Shown: piece after piece, positions 1 to 6,913 of the stretch
Position numbering within the stretch: the first letter of the stretch is position 1
How the letters are laid out: each line of letters opens with the position of its first letter
From: Sphingobacterium sp. lm-10
GTDB lineage: Bacteria > Bacteroidota > Bacteroidia > Sphingobacteriales > Sphingobacteriaceae
DNA length: 64,000 bases
Direction: 5' to 3'
Assembly: GCF_023554555.1 (NCBI RefSeq)
Contig: NZ_JAMJWC010000002.1
Location: 1 to 64,000 of the forward strand
The notes under the pieces: model-generated
The model's database searches: none
What the model was told of the DNA's origin: nothing
Seen by the model: the letters and a program-made list of their open reading frames with translations, nothing else
Position numbers and translations under genes: made by a program

Positions 1-122
1 TACTCACCACGCATCATGATCATTTCTTTAAAGAACTTTCTCGCCGCCGCATCGCGCTTTGGCCTTTTATATCTTACTCTCTCGAGCTTGACGTTTCATT
101 TTGTTTACCCTTCCTCTCGGTT
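1..122 (-). other. Start of a leftward transcript, possibly an rRNA operon leader (runs off the window)
   Basis: Two perfect Bacteroidetes promoters (below) point left into this stretch. It has no convincing coding start: the first ATG on the minus strand opens only a 10-codon frame. A second frame stays open to the edge and reads basic residues (RVRYKRPKRDAAARKFFKEM) but has no ATG before MIMM. The minus strand also carries a 12-bp palindrome, TTCTTTAAAGAA, which resembles the boxA-like leader element of rRNA operons. Tandem strong promoters plus a boxA-like motif make an rRNA leader my first guess. The N-terminus of an unrecognised protein is the alternative. Confidence 0.3.
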
Positions 123-129
123 GGGATTG

Positions 130-160
130 CAAAGGTAGGAATCTTTTCTGAACTTCCAAA
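130..160 (-). promoter_or_regulatory. Perfect Bacteroidetes promoter P2, leftward
   Basis: On the minus strand TTTG (160-157) is followed after exactly 19 nt by TACCTTTG (137-130). This matches the Bacteroidetes primary sigma consensus TTTG-N19-TAnnTTTG in every fixed base. Transcription would start near 126 and run off the left edge. Confidence 0.8.
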
Positions 161-250
161 TTATTTGTGAAAATAATTTGAGAATCTCCCCTTCTTAATT
201 CATGTGATTATCCAAGCCTAAACCCAAATAAACCCACTTTTATATCCTTT

Positions 251-310
251 CACCACTCTTCCTCCCTTGCGGAGTGGTGCAAAGGTAGAATACTTTTTAG
301 GACTTGCAAA
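251..310 (-). promoter_or_regulatory. Perfect Bacteroidetes promoter P1, leftward, with a 5' stem-loop
   Basis: On the minus strand TTTG (310-307) is followed after exactly 19 nt by TACCTTTG (287-280). Just downstream, CACCACTC and GAGTGGTG (279-272 with 258-251) form an 8-bp stem, so the transcript would begin with a hairpin. P1 and P2 lie 150 bp apart and share similar flanks, which is the layout of a strongly expressed, dual-promoter transcription unit. Confidence 0.75.
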
Positions 311-479
311 ATAAATCTTCAAATTTTCTCACTGCATGCCTGATTTACCTCTCATCAATGATACTCAATACCCTGATTTCAAACCTAATGCCCCACTAAA
401 AATAAATAGTATCGCAAGAGGGTTTTATAATAACGCAGGATCTTCTCCAAAATTGCTCAAGCGAATCTATTAAATTATA

Positions 480-487
480 TATATTTG
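480..487 (+). promoter_or_regulatory. -7 element upstream of the TRIC-type gene
   Basis: TATATTTG fits TAnnTTTG and lies 25 nt before the ATG at 513. No clear -33 TTTG is present at the right distance. Confidence 0.5.
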
Positions 488-512
488 GATAAAGGGGCAT
501 TAAAGCATTAAA

Positions 513-1133
513 ATGAATATTATATACGGACTGGATCTATTAGGTACAATGATGTTTGCGATATCTGGAGCGATGGCGGCCAATCGAAATAACGTAGACG
601 TATTTGGTGCTGGGTTCATGGGATTTGTCACGGCTATTGGCGGAGGATCTCTCCGAGATATCTTCCTCAACATCCGTCCTGTATGGGTAGAAGACGGCAA
701 CTATATTATGGTAATCTCTTTGGGGGTATTAATTTCGCTTACCTTCAATAAGCAGTTGTACGCGCTAGCGCGTACATTAACATTATTTGATGCTATAGGT
801 ATAGGTTTTTTTACGGTGGTCGGCGTAGAGAAGTCACTGAATTATGAAAGCAACGCTTTTGCAGCGGTGCTGCTTGGGATGTTTTCTGCCTCCATGGGCG
901 GGGTAATCCGGGATGTACTACTCAACCGCACTCCTTTAATCTTGCGTCGCGAGATTTATGCGACAGCCTGTATCGCCGGGGCGACACTTTTTGTAATTCT
1001 AGACAACTTCACTGTCGACCCAGCGATTAATGCCTTTGCCAGCGCGAGTCTGGTATTTACTATTCGGATTATTTCTGTTCGTTACAACTGGTCTTTACCC
1101 GCTGTGAAGCAAATTTATCCGGGAAAGTCATAA
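513..1133 (+). CDS. Trimeric intracellular cation channel / UPF0126 (YicG-like) membrane protein
   Basis: This 206-residue protein is almost entirely hydrophobic and is built from two similar halves of about 90 residues. Each half carries a glycine-rich segment followed by R-D: GGGSLRD in the first and MGGVIRDVL in the second. The duplicated pattern and the length match UPF0126/YicG, a bacterial relative of TRIC channels; E. coli YicG has been linked to glycine uptake. It should sit in the inner membrane as about seven helices. It converges with the deformylase gene and shares a terminator with it. The transported substrate cannot be read from the sequence. Confidence 0.88.
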   Translation: MNIIYGLDLLGTMMFAISGAMAANRNNVDVFGAGFMGFVTAIGGGSLRDIFLNIRPVWVEDGNYIMVISLGVLISLTFNKQLYALARTLTLFDAIGIGFFTVVGVEKSLNYESNAFAAVLLGMFSASMGGVIRDVLLNRTPLILRREIYATACIAGATLFVILDNFTVDPAINAFASASLVFTIRIISVRYNWSLPAVKQIYPGKS

Positions 1134-1138
1134 ATAGG

Positions 1139-1160
1139 AAGCGATAGTCATCTATCGCTT
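1139..1160. terminator. Intrinsic terminator between convergent genes
   Basis: A 9-bp stem (AAGCGATAG / CTATCGCTT) with a 4-nt loop is followed on the + strand by a T-rich run. It ends the TRIC-type gene and overlaps the last codons of the deformylase gene, so it may work in both directions. Confidence 0.8.
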
Positions 1161-1739
1161 TTTCTTTTGCTGAGGGAAACGCATTTTGTAAGAAGTCCGC
1201 ACCTCTCCTTTAGCTATGGCTTCTAACTTCGATTTTAGCATTGCTTTTTTCAAGGGCTTTAACTTATCCAGGAACAATTTGCCCTCAATATGATCGTATT
1301 CGTGCTGCACTACACGAGCGGCTAGCCCAGTCAACTCCATCTCATATTCCTCGAAGTTCTCATCTAGGTAGTTAATGATGATGTTCTCTTTACGCATCAC
1401 TTCTTCATTGATATGTGGAATACTTAAGCAGCCTTCATTAAACCCCCACTCCTTTCCGCTTTGCTCTACCATGATCGGATTGATAAATACATGCTTGAAG
1501 TCTTTCGCGGTAGGATCTCCTGCACCATCTTCATCATCTTCACCAAAAGGAGACGCGTCGATCACAAACAATCGAATTGGCAAGCCTACCTGCGGTGCCG
1601 CTAAGCCCACACCACTAGCGGCATACATGGTATCGAACATATCTTCAATCAGTCCTTTTAGATTAGGATAATCCTCTTCTATCTCTTGTGCTTTTGTACG
1701 TAATACAGGATCTCCGTAAGCTACTATAGGTAATTTCAT
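1152..1739 (-). CDS. def: Peptide deformylase
   Basis: The enzyme removes the N-formyl group from nascent proteins at the ribosome. All three family motifs are present: GVGLAAPQVG, EGCLSIP (metal-binding Cys) and QHEYDHIEG (HExxH metal site). I start it at the ATG at 1739, giving 195 residues beginning MKLPIVAYGDPVLR. An in-frame GTG 18 nt upstream would lie at the predicted transcription start, so it is unlikely to be used. A 14-residue acidic insert after FVIDASPFG and a basic C-terminal tail are normal in Bacteroidetes deformylases. Confidence 0.95.
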   Translation of the reverse strand: MKLPIVAYGDPVLRTKAQEIEEDYPNLKGLIEDMFDTMYAASGVGLAAPQVGLPIRLFVIDASPFGEDDEDGAGDPTAKDFKHVFINPIMVEQSGKEWGFNEGCLSIPHINEEVMRKENIIINYLDENFEEYEMELTGLAARVVQHEYDHIEGKLFLDKLKPLKKAMLKSKLEAIAKGEVRTSYKMRFPQQKKKR

Positions 1740-1759
1740 GCTATTATTATTTTGCACCG

Positions 1760-1790
1760 CAAAGTTACCAATTATTCGCCAGTGTACATA
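1760..1790 (-). promoter_or_regulatory. Promoter of def
   Basis: On the minus strand TATG (1790-1787, one mismatch to TTTG) is followed after 19 nt by TAACTTTG (1767-1760). The mRNA would start near 1755, about 15 nt before the ATG at 1739. This placement decides between the two possible def starts. Confidence 0.7.
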
Positions 1791-1903
1791 TTATCGGCAA
1801 TAGATGTGCTTAAATTCGAGCTCTTGCCTTATTTCCTCATCCGATTGAAACAGAACAAACCAACTTATAACAGCCAGATCGTAAGGCCGAATAGAAAAAA
1901 TGG

Positions 1904-1911
1904 TAGTTTTG
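1904..1911 (+). promoter_or_regulatory. -7 element 4 nt before a start codon
   Basis: TAGTTTTG matches TAnnTTTG and ends 4 nt before the ATG at 1916. Either the mRNA is leaderless or translation begins at the next in-frame ATG, at 1961. Confidence 0.45.
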
Positions 1912-1915
1912 AGGG

Positions 1916-2677
1916 ATGCAAGTAATTTTGGACAGGTTTACAACGGCTCTTGGCGAGATCATGAAAGAAGAAATCACGGTGATCAGACGCGGTAACGGGG
2001 TGATGGAGCTTTCTTCCGAGAAAATGCCGATGCGCTTATGGCTTTATCCAGACCACGTTAGCGATAGAGCCACCAATAGCGATAGTATAAAGACCATTCA
2101 TATCGATGTACATGTACTGACGAACGATATGGCCAAAGTGCTTGCACGAATACGCACTATCGCAGGATGTGGACGCCGCTTGTATGCGCGGCAAACCGTC
2201 GTAGCCAGGGTGGACAAACGCATTACATTGGCATTTCTTACAGAGCATCACTTACAAACTGCCATGCCTGGAAAATACCGGTACGGATTATACTTTGATG
2301 GGGAGCTGGTTAGTATAGCCGTATTTAGCGGTGGGAGAAGGATGCAAGGGCAGCCAGAACATTACCGATCTTTTGAGTTGATTCGCTTCTGCCACAAGCG
2401 CGATTTCATTGCTATTGGCGGTTTGTCCAAATTGATCGCCGCTTTTAGAAAAGATTTCAATCCTGGAGATCTCATGACTTACGTAGACCGGGATTGGTCG
2501 CAAGATTCCTCTTTGCAGCAGATCGGCTTTAAAGAAGAAGGGACGCTCGCACCACAATCCATCACCTTTAATCCGATGGTCTCAGACCTTCTCTCCGAAG
2601 AAACTGAGCGGCTGACGATCTCCAAGATGAATAGCGGAAGCACAAAGTTGGTCTTACGATTCGCCAATTCGGTTTAG
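1916..2677 (+). CDS. Mom-like / GNAT-fold protein of unknown role
   Basis: This 253-residue protein has no certain assignment. Its second half (about residues 120-215) reads KYRYGLYFDGELVSIAVFSG, then a conserved-looking FELIRFC, IGGLSKLIAAF, MTYVDRDWS and IGFKEEG. That order of motifs resembles the GNAT-like domain of phage Mom-type DNA-modification proteins and of the C-terminal part of some phage homing-endonuclease fusions. The N-terminal half is unrecognised. The start may be the ATG at 1916, very close to a -7 element, or MKEEITVIRR at 1961. Its neighbours are housekeeping genes and give no clue. The fold assignment comes from motif recall and is not certain. Confidence 0.6.
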   Translation: MQVILDRFTTALGEIMKEEITVIRRGNGVMELSSEKMPMRLWLYPDHVSDRATNSDSIKTIHIDVHVLTNDMAKVLARIRTIAGCGRRLYARQTVVARVDKRITLAFLTEHHLQTAMPGKYRYGLYFDGELVSIAVFSGGRRMQGQPEHYRSFELIRFCHKRDFIAIGGLSKLIAAFRKDFNPGDLMTYVDRDWSQDSSLQQIGFKEEGTLAPQSITFNPMVSDLLSEETERLTISKMNSGSTKLVLRFANSV

Positions 2678-2714
2678 TTTTCGCTATATTTAGACCTCAA
2701 AAAAATAGACATAC

Positions 2715-3887
2715 ATGACACGTAAACTACGCATGGGTATGGTTGGCGGCGGCCAAAATGCCTTTATTGGCGCGGTACATCGCATAGCAGCTTTTATGGA
2801 CGGCAAGATTGATTTGGTTTGTGGCGCGTTTAGCTCCGATCCTGAAAGAGCAGCCGAATCTGGTAAAGCTTTGTTTTTACCACAAGACCGCGTTTATCCA
2901 GATTATAAAACGATGATTGAGAAGGAAGCAGCACTTCCCGAAAATCTTCGCATGGACTTCATCAGCATAGTAACTCCTAATTCTGTACACTTTGGCCCTG
3001 CCAAACTTGCGATGGAAAATGGTTTTGATGTGGTGGTAGACAAGCCGATGACTGTATCGGTCGAAGAAGCCAAAGAATTGCAAGAAATCGTAGCACGTAC
3101 TGGTCGTACACTCGCTCTTACACATACTTACTCGGGATATCCGATGGTAAAGCAGGCTAAAGCGATGGTAAAAGCAGGGCATTTCGGAAAAATTAGAAAG
3201 ATCGTCGTAGAATATCCACAGGGATGGCTTGTACGATTGACGGATAAAGAGAAAAGCGGCGGCGCTGAATGGCGTGCTGATCCGGCAAAGTCTGGAAAAT
3301 CGTTAGTAATGGGAGACATTGGCACACATGCAGCTCATCTCGCGGAATACATTTCTGGCTTAAAGATTACTGATCTATGTGCCGATCTAACCTCTTTTGT
3401 GGACGGAAGAACTATGGACGATGATGGTTCGGTATTACTACGTTTCACCGAAGGTGCAAAAGGTGTATTAATGGCATCACAGATTTCTGCCGGCGAAGAG
3501 AATGCCGTACGTATTCGTATATATGGCGAAAATGGTGGTTTAGAATGGGCAAATGAAGAGCCGAATACCTTAATAGTAAAAATGCTAGACCAACCACGAC
3601 AATTGTATCGCACAGGAAATGCCTATGCTGCTCCTTATACTTTAAGCTCTTTTGCCACACATAACACTCGTATTCCTTCGGGGCACCCTGAGGGCTTACT
3701 CGAAGCATTTGCCAATATTTACCGTAATTTCGCGGAAACGGTATCTGCTAAGCGCGATGGCCAAACGCCATCTGACGAAAATTTAGATTTCCCAACTGTG
3801 GATGATGGTGTTCGAGGTATGACGTTTATTGATACGGTGGTACGCAGTAACGACAGCAACGAGAAATGGACAAAATTTGACGTGTAA
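2715..3887 (+). CDS. Gfo/Idh/MocA-family NAD(P)-dependent oxidoreductase
   Basis: The 390-residue protein starts with a Rossmann nucleotide-binding segment (MGMVGGGQNAFIG) and carries the family's EKP-like catalytic lysine motif as VVDKPMTV near residue 115. MGDIGTHAAHLAEYISG (about residues 200-215) holds the usual D/H pair of the substrate site. Members oxidise or reduce sugars, inositols and similar polyols in the cytoplasm; the substrate here is not evident. It has no signal peptide. It ends two bases before the miaA start, so the two are probably co-transcribed, though no functional link is obvious. Confidence 0.9.
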   Translation: MTRKLRMGMVGGGQNAFIGAVHRIAAFMDGKIDLVCGAFSSDPERAAESGKALFLPQDRVYPDYKTMIEKEAALPENLRMDFISIVTPNSVHFGPAKLAMENGFDVVVDKPMTVSVEEAKELQEIVARTGRTLALTHTYSGYPMVKQAKAMVKAGHFGKIRKIVVEYPQGWLVRLTDKEKSGGAEWRADPAKSGKSLVMGDIGTHAAHLAEYISGLKITDLCADLTSFVDGRTMDDDGSVLLRFTEGAKGVLMASQISAGEENAVRIRIYGENGGLEWANEEPNTLIVKMLDQPRQLYRTGNAYAAPYTLSSFATHNTRIPSGHPEGLLEAFANIYRNFAETVSAKRDGQTPSDENLDFPTVDDGVRGMTFIDTVVRSNDSNEKWTKFDV

Positions 3888-3889
3888 CC

Positions 3890-4804
3890 ATGATCGGTGA
3901 GCCGAATTTGAAAACACTAGTAGATCAGGCGAAAGATAATCTTTCGCCTGATTCATTATTAATCATCCTCGGGCCTACTGCATCTGGAAAGACCGCATTA
4001 GCAGTAAACCTGGCAGAGCAGCTCAATGGGGAAATCATATCAGCAGATTCCAGACAGGTATACCGACGTATGGATATCGGGACTGGAAAAGATTTGGATA
4101 GCTATGGCGAGATTGCCTACCACTTGATTGATATCGCGGAACCTGGCGATCGGTATCAGGTAGACCGATTCCGACACGATTTTTTCCAGGCATACGATGG
4201 GATCTTATCCCGCGGGAAACAGCCAATTTTGTGCGGCGGCACAGGTTCCTATATACAATCTATTCTTCAGCAATCGCTTTACACACAAATACCGAAAGAT
4301 TCGGCGCTACAAGCCGAGCTGGCATTGCGCTCAAAAGAAAACTTGATCGAGGACATCACGCGATTGGGTATTCCTAAAGATTATAGAATAGATTTTCACA
4401 ACCATAAGCGCTTAGTTAGGGCATTGGAGATCAGCTTGTATCTCGAGCAACACGATCCAACGCTACTACCTCCGCAGGTTCTTAGTAATTATTACGCTAT
4501 TGGAATAAATCCCCCGCTTCTAAAAAGACGTGAAGCTATCCATCAGCGACTTTTACAGCGTTTGGAGCAGGGATTGGTCTCCGAAGTGCAAAACCTACTG
4601 TCTCTCGGTCTTACCCACCATGACCTCGACTATTATGGTCTAGAGTACCGTTATATAAGCTTATTTCTGCAAGGCACTTTGTCCTATGATGCTATGGTAG
4701 AAAAGCTAAAAACTGAAATACAGCGATACGCCAAACGGCAGATGACCTATTTCCGAAAAATGGAAAAAGATGGCATTTCGATCAGTTGGACACCAGCTTT
4801 CTAA
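3890..4804 (+). CDS. miaA: tRNA dimethylallyltransferase MiaA
   Basis: MiaA adds a dimethylallyl group to A37 of tRNAs reading codons that start with U. The 304-residue protein shows the P-loop GPTASGKT, the motif ISADSRQVYRRMDIGTGK, HLIDI, LCGGTGSYIQ and YAKRQMTYFRKM, in the family order. The ATG at 3890 follows the previous stop by two bases. The first 25 residues before the P-loop region are longer than in E. coli, so a slightly later start is possible. A MiaE-type hydroxylase that acts on MiaA/MiaB-modified tRNA lies at 41159. Confidence 0.96.
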   Translation: MIGEPNLKTLVDQAKDNLSPDSLLIILGPTASGKTALAVNLAEQLNGEIISADSRQVYRRMDIGTGKDLDSYGEIAYHLIDIAEPGDRYQVDRFRHDFFQAYDGILSRGKQPILCGGTGSYIQSILQQSLYTQIPKDSALQAELALRSKENLIEDITRLGIPKDYRIDFHNHKRLVRALEISLYLEQHDPTLLPPQVLSNYYAIGINPPLLKRREAIHQRLLQRLEQGLVSEVQNLLSLGLTHHDLDYYGLEYRYISLFLQGTLSYDAMVEKLKTEIQRYAKRQMTYFRKMEKDGISISWTPAF

Positions 4805-4875
4805 GCTAGAAGAAGTTACTTTTTTAAACAACGAAATTAAGACATCAAATTATAACGGCAATGTAAGTTTTGCAA

Positions 4876-4899
4876 AATTGTATTGTGCGCAATGCAATT
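4876..4899. promoter_or_regulatory. 24-bp near-perfect palindrome, probable OhrR operator
   Basis: The 24-bp sequence matches its own reverse complement at 20 positions, and all four mismatches are transitions. It has AATTG/CAATT arms, which resembles the AATTGTA-type half sites bound by OhrR. It covers the -33 element of the promoter for the downstream ohrR-like gene. A repressor bound here would block RNA polymerase, consistent with autoregulation. Confidence 0.65.
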
Positions 4900-4912
4900 T
4901 ACTGTATTTTTG
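4882..4912 (+). promoter_or_regulatory. Promoter of the ohrR-ohr operon
   Basis: ATTG (4882-4885, one mismatch to TTTG), then 19 nt, then TATTTTTG (4905-4912, full match to TAnnTTTG). The start codon follows 4 nt later, so the mRNA may be leaderless. Confidence 0.65.
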
Positions 4913-4916
4913 TGTT

Positions 4917-5363
4917 GTGAATAATGCAGAAAACAACAAACAGCTGAAGTTAAATAACCAGCTATGCTTTCCCATCTACGCTTTAGCTCGGGATATCATC
5001 GCCGCTTATCGTCCTTTTTTAGAGGCTATTGATATCACTTACCCGCAGTATTTGACGCTTTTGGTATTATGGGAAAAACAGGAGCAAACCGTATCCCAAT
5101 TGGGTGAACAGCTTGATCTGGATAGCGGAACGTTAACGCCGCTATTGAAAAGATTGGAACAAAAAGGTTTAGTGTACAGAAGGCGAAGTACGACAGACGA
5201 ACGCAGTGTACTCATTACCCTTACCGAAGCTGGCGTCTCTTTACAAGCTAAAGCGGCCAATATTCCAGCGAAACTCATGCAGGCTATGCCGGTATCGTCT
5301 GAGGAACTGGAAACTCTTCAACGCATTATTTGCAAAATTCGTAAAAACATTCATAAAATTTAA
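4917..5363 (+). CDS. ohrR: MarR-family organic-peroxide sensor (OhrR-like repressor)
   Basis: The 148-residue protein is a winged-helix MarR regulator. Near its N-terminus it has the OhrR signature NNQLCF, with Cys17 in the position of the peroxide-sensing cysteine of one-Cys OhrR proteins. This is followed by YPQYLTLLVLWE, LDLDSGTLTPLLKRLEQKGL (recognition helix region) and the wing RRRSTTDERSVLITLT. No ATG exists in the right place. I use the GTG at 4917, which gives the usual OhrR N-terminus. The frame stays open back into miaA but upstream residues look non-coding. Ohr follows after 4 bases. A palindromic operator overlaps its promoter. Confidence 0.88.
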   Translation: MNNAENNKQLKLNNQLCFPIYALARDIIAAYRPFLEAIDITYPQYLTLLVLWEKQEQTVSQLGEQLDLDSGTLTPLLKRLEQKGLVYRRRSTTDERSVLITLTEAGVSLQAKAANIPAKLMQAMPVSSEELETLQRIICKIRKNIHKI

Positions 5364-5367
5364 AGAC

Positions 5368-5790
5368 ATGAAAGAACTGTATCGTATTGGTGCTACCGCT
5401 ACTGGAGGTAGAGAAGGGCACGTTAAAAGTGAAAATGGCGTTGTGGATATAGAGGTAAGAATGCCAAAAGGATTAGGTGGTCAAAATGATGATTACGCCA
5501 ATCCGGAAATGCTGTTCGCGGCAGGATATGCTGCATGCTTTGATAGTGCTTTGAGCCTTGTTATCAAAAAAGAGAAAGCTCCTGCCGGAGAAACTTCGGT
5601 GACGGCCTTCGTAGGTATCGGACAAATAGAGGGGGGTGGTTTTGGATTATCTGCCGAGTTGAAGGTCAATATCCCGGGCGTTTCACAAGAGGATGCGCAG
5701 GCATTGGTAGAAAAGGCACATCAAATCTGTCCGTATTCGAATGCAACACGCAATAATATCGAAGTGAAACTAAACGTAAGCAACAGCTAG
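5368..5790 (+). CDS. ohr: Organic hydroperoxide resistance protein Ohr
   Basis: Ohr is a cytoplasmic thiol peroxidase that reduces organic and fatty-acid hydroperoxides. The 140-residue length is typical of the OsmC/Ohr family. The first catalytic cysteine is in GYAACFDSAL and the second in ICPYSNATR; R and E residues of the active site are in VRMPKGLGG and NPEMLFAAGY. I start at the ATG at 5368 (MKELYRIGAT), because the longer frame overlaps ohrR in a different phase. It sits directly behind its probable regulator and ahead of a DUF1304 gene and a nitroreductase, forming a stress operon. Confidence 0.95.
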   Translation: MKELYRIGATATGGREGHVKSENGVVDIEVRMPKGLGGQNDDYANPEMLFAAGYAACFDSALSLVIKKEKAPAGETSVTAFVGIGQIEGGGFGLSAELKVNIPGVSQEDAQALVEKAHQICPYSNATRNNIEVKLNVSNS

Positions 5791-5799
5791 GTATTCACT

Positions 5800-6180
5800 A
5801 TGGAAATTCTCGCAAGTATATTGACTGCTGTGGTGGCCATTGAACATCTGTATATTCTATGGATGGAAATGTTTGCCTGGGAAACAGTTGGAAAAAAAAC
5901 ATTTGGAAAAGCGCTTCCAGCAGAATTATTTACCCCAACAAAATCTTTAGCAGCCAATCAAGGTCTGTATAATGGTTTTTTGGCAGCCGGATTAGGCTGG
6001 AGTTTCCTGATTGAAGATGCTTTATGGTCTTCCAATATTCGTTTATTCTTCTTAGGCTGCGTTGTCATTGCGGCACTATACGGCGGAATCTTTTCATCTA
6101 AAAGCATTTTGGTGAAGCAAGGCCTTCCAGCTATACTCGCTTTTGCCGCTGTACTGGCGGTACGTTGTCTGGCCTTTTAA
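5800..6180 (+). CDS. DUF1304 integral membrane protein
   Basis: The 126-residue protein has four hydrophobic stretches and the DUF1304 pattern: an N-terminal AIEHLYILWMEMFAW, a central NQGLYNGFLAAGL and a glycine-rich third helix. The function of the family is unknown. It starts 9 bases after ohr, so it belongs to the same transcript, which suggests a link to peroxide or membrane-lipid stress. That link is inferred from position only. Confidence 0.88.
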   Translation: MEILASILTAVVAIEHLYILWMEMFAWETVGKKTFGKALPAELFTPTKSLAANQGLYNGFLAAGLGWSFLIEDALWSSNIRLFFLGCVVIAALYGGIFSSKSILVKQGLPAILAFAAVLAVRCLAF

Positions 6181-6223
6181 CCCTTCGCCATCAAATCATT
6201 ATATTTTAATAATAAAAAAACAT

Positions 6224-6856
6224 ATGTCATTACTAGAAGATCTAAATTGGAGACATGCCTGTAAAGCATACGATCCGACTAAAAAAATACAAAAAGAAGA
6301 TTTAGAGCAGATATTAGAAGCTGCTCGGCTTGCCCCTTCTTCATCTGGTTTGCAACCATTCAAACTAATTGTGGTAGAAGATCAAAACCTAAAAGATCAG
6401 ATTGCTCCTTCAGCATTTAATCCTGAGTGTGCTCGTGAATGTTCTCACATTTTAGTTTTTGCTGCATGGGATAGGTATACGGAAGAACGTATTGATACGA
6501 TGTATAACTTTACTACCGATGAGCGCGACTTACCAAGAGGGCGATTTGAAAGCTATACCGACATGTTAAAGAAAATGTATCTGCAAGAAGCGGCTGAGTC
6601 TAACTTCGCTCATATTGCCAGACAAACTTACATTGCCTTAGGCCTGGCATTAGCACAAGCGGCAGAACTAAAAATTGATAGCACTCCAGCAGAAGGGTTT
6701 GACAATGCTGCTGTTGATCAAGTTTTGGGTTTGGAAGCGATGGGCTTGAAAAGCGTGAGCTTAATGTATATCGGTTACGCTGATAAAGAGCGCGACTGGC
6801 TTGCTCCAATGAAAAAAGTACGTTGGCCAAGAGAAGAATTTATCTTGGAAATGTAA
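6224..6856 (+). CDS. NAD(P)H-dependent nitroreductase-family flavoprotein (NfsB-like)
   Basis: The 210-residue protein matches FMN-dependent nitroreductases: the N-terminal R-H-A-C-K-AYDPTKKI segment, ARLAPSSSGLQPFKLIVVED (FMN phosphate and ring contacts), an IALGLALAQAAELKID helix and a C-terminal glycine-poor FMN loop. I use the ATG at 6224 (MSLLEDLNWRH); the frame extends upstream into DUF1304 but that part is not family-like. It is the last gene of the ohrR operon, 43 bases behind DUF1304, and a terminator follows. Likely substrates are quinones or nitroaromatics, fitting a redox-stress operon. Confidence 0.92.
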   Translation: MSLLEDLNWRHACKAYDPTKKIQKEDLEQILEAARLAPSSSGLQPFKLIVVEDQNLKDQIAPSAFNPECARECSHILVFAAWDRYTEERIDTMYNFTTDERDLPRGRFESYTDMLKKMYLQEAAESNFAHIARQTYIALGLALAQAAELKIDSTPAEGFDNAAVDQVLGLEAMGLKSVSLMYIGYADKERDWLAPMKKVRWPREEFILEM

Positions 6857-6863
6857 AAACAAA

Positions 6864-6895
6864 AAAGGTCGCTCCCTGAAATAGAGAGCGACCTT
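6864..6895. terminator. Intrinsic terminator between convergent genes
   Basis: An 11-bp perfect stem (AAAGGTCGCTC / GAGCGACCTTT) closes an 11-nt loop, with A-rich sequence on the left and T-rich on the right. It can end both the ohrR operon and the RNase G cluster. Confidence 0.85.
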
Positions 6896-6913
6896 TCTGT
6901 AATGTCTTGATGA

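Noticed and set aside
1..100. Coding frame at the left edge (basic residues up to MIMM)
   Set aside because: There is no plausible start codon in the frame and the window ends; the strong promoters fit an RNA leader equally well.
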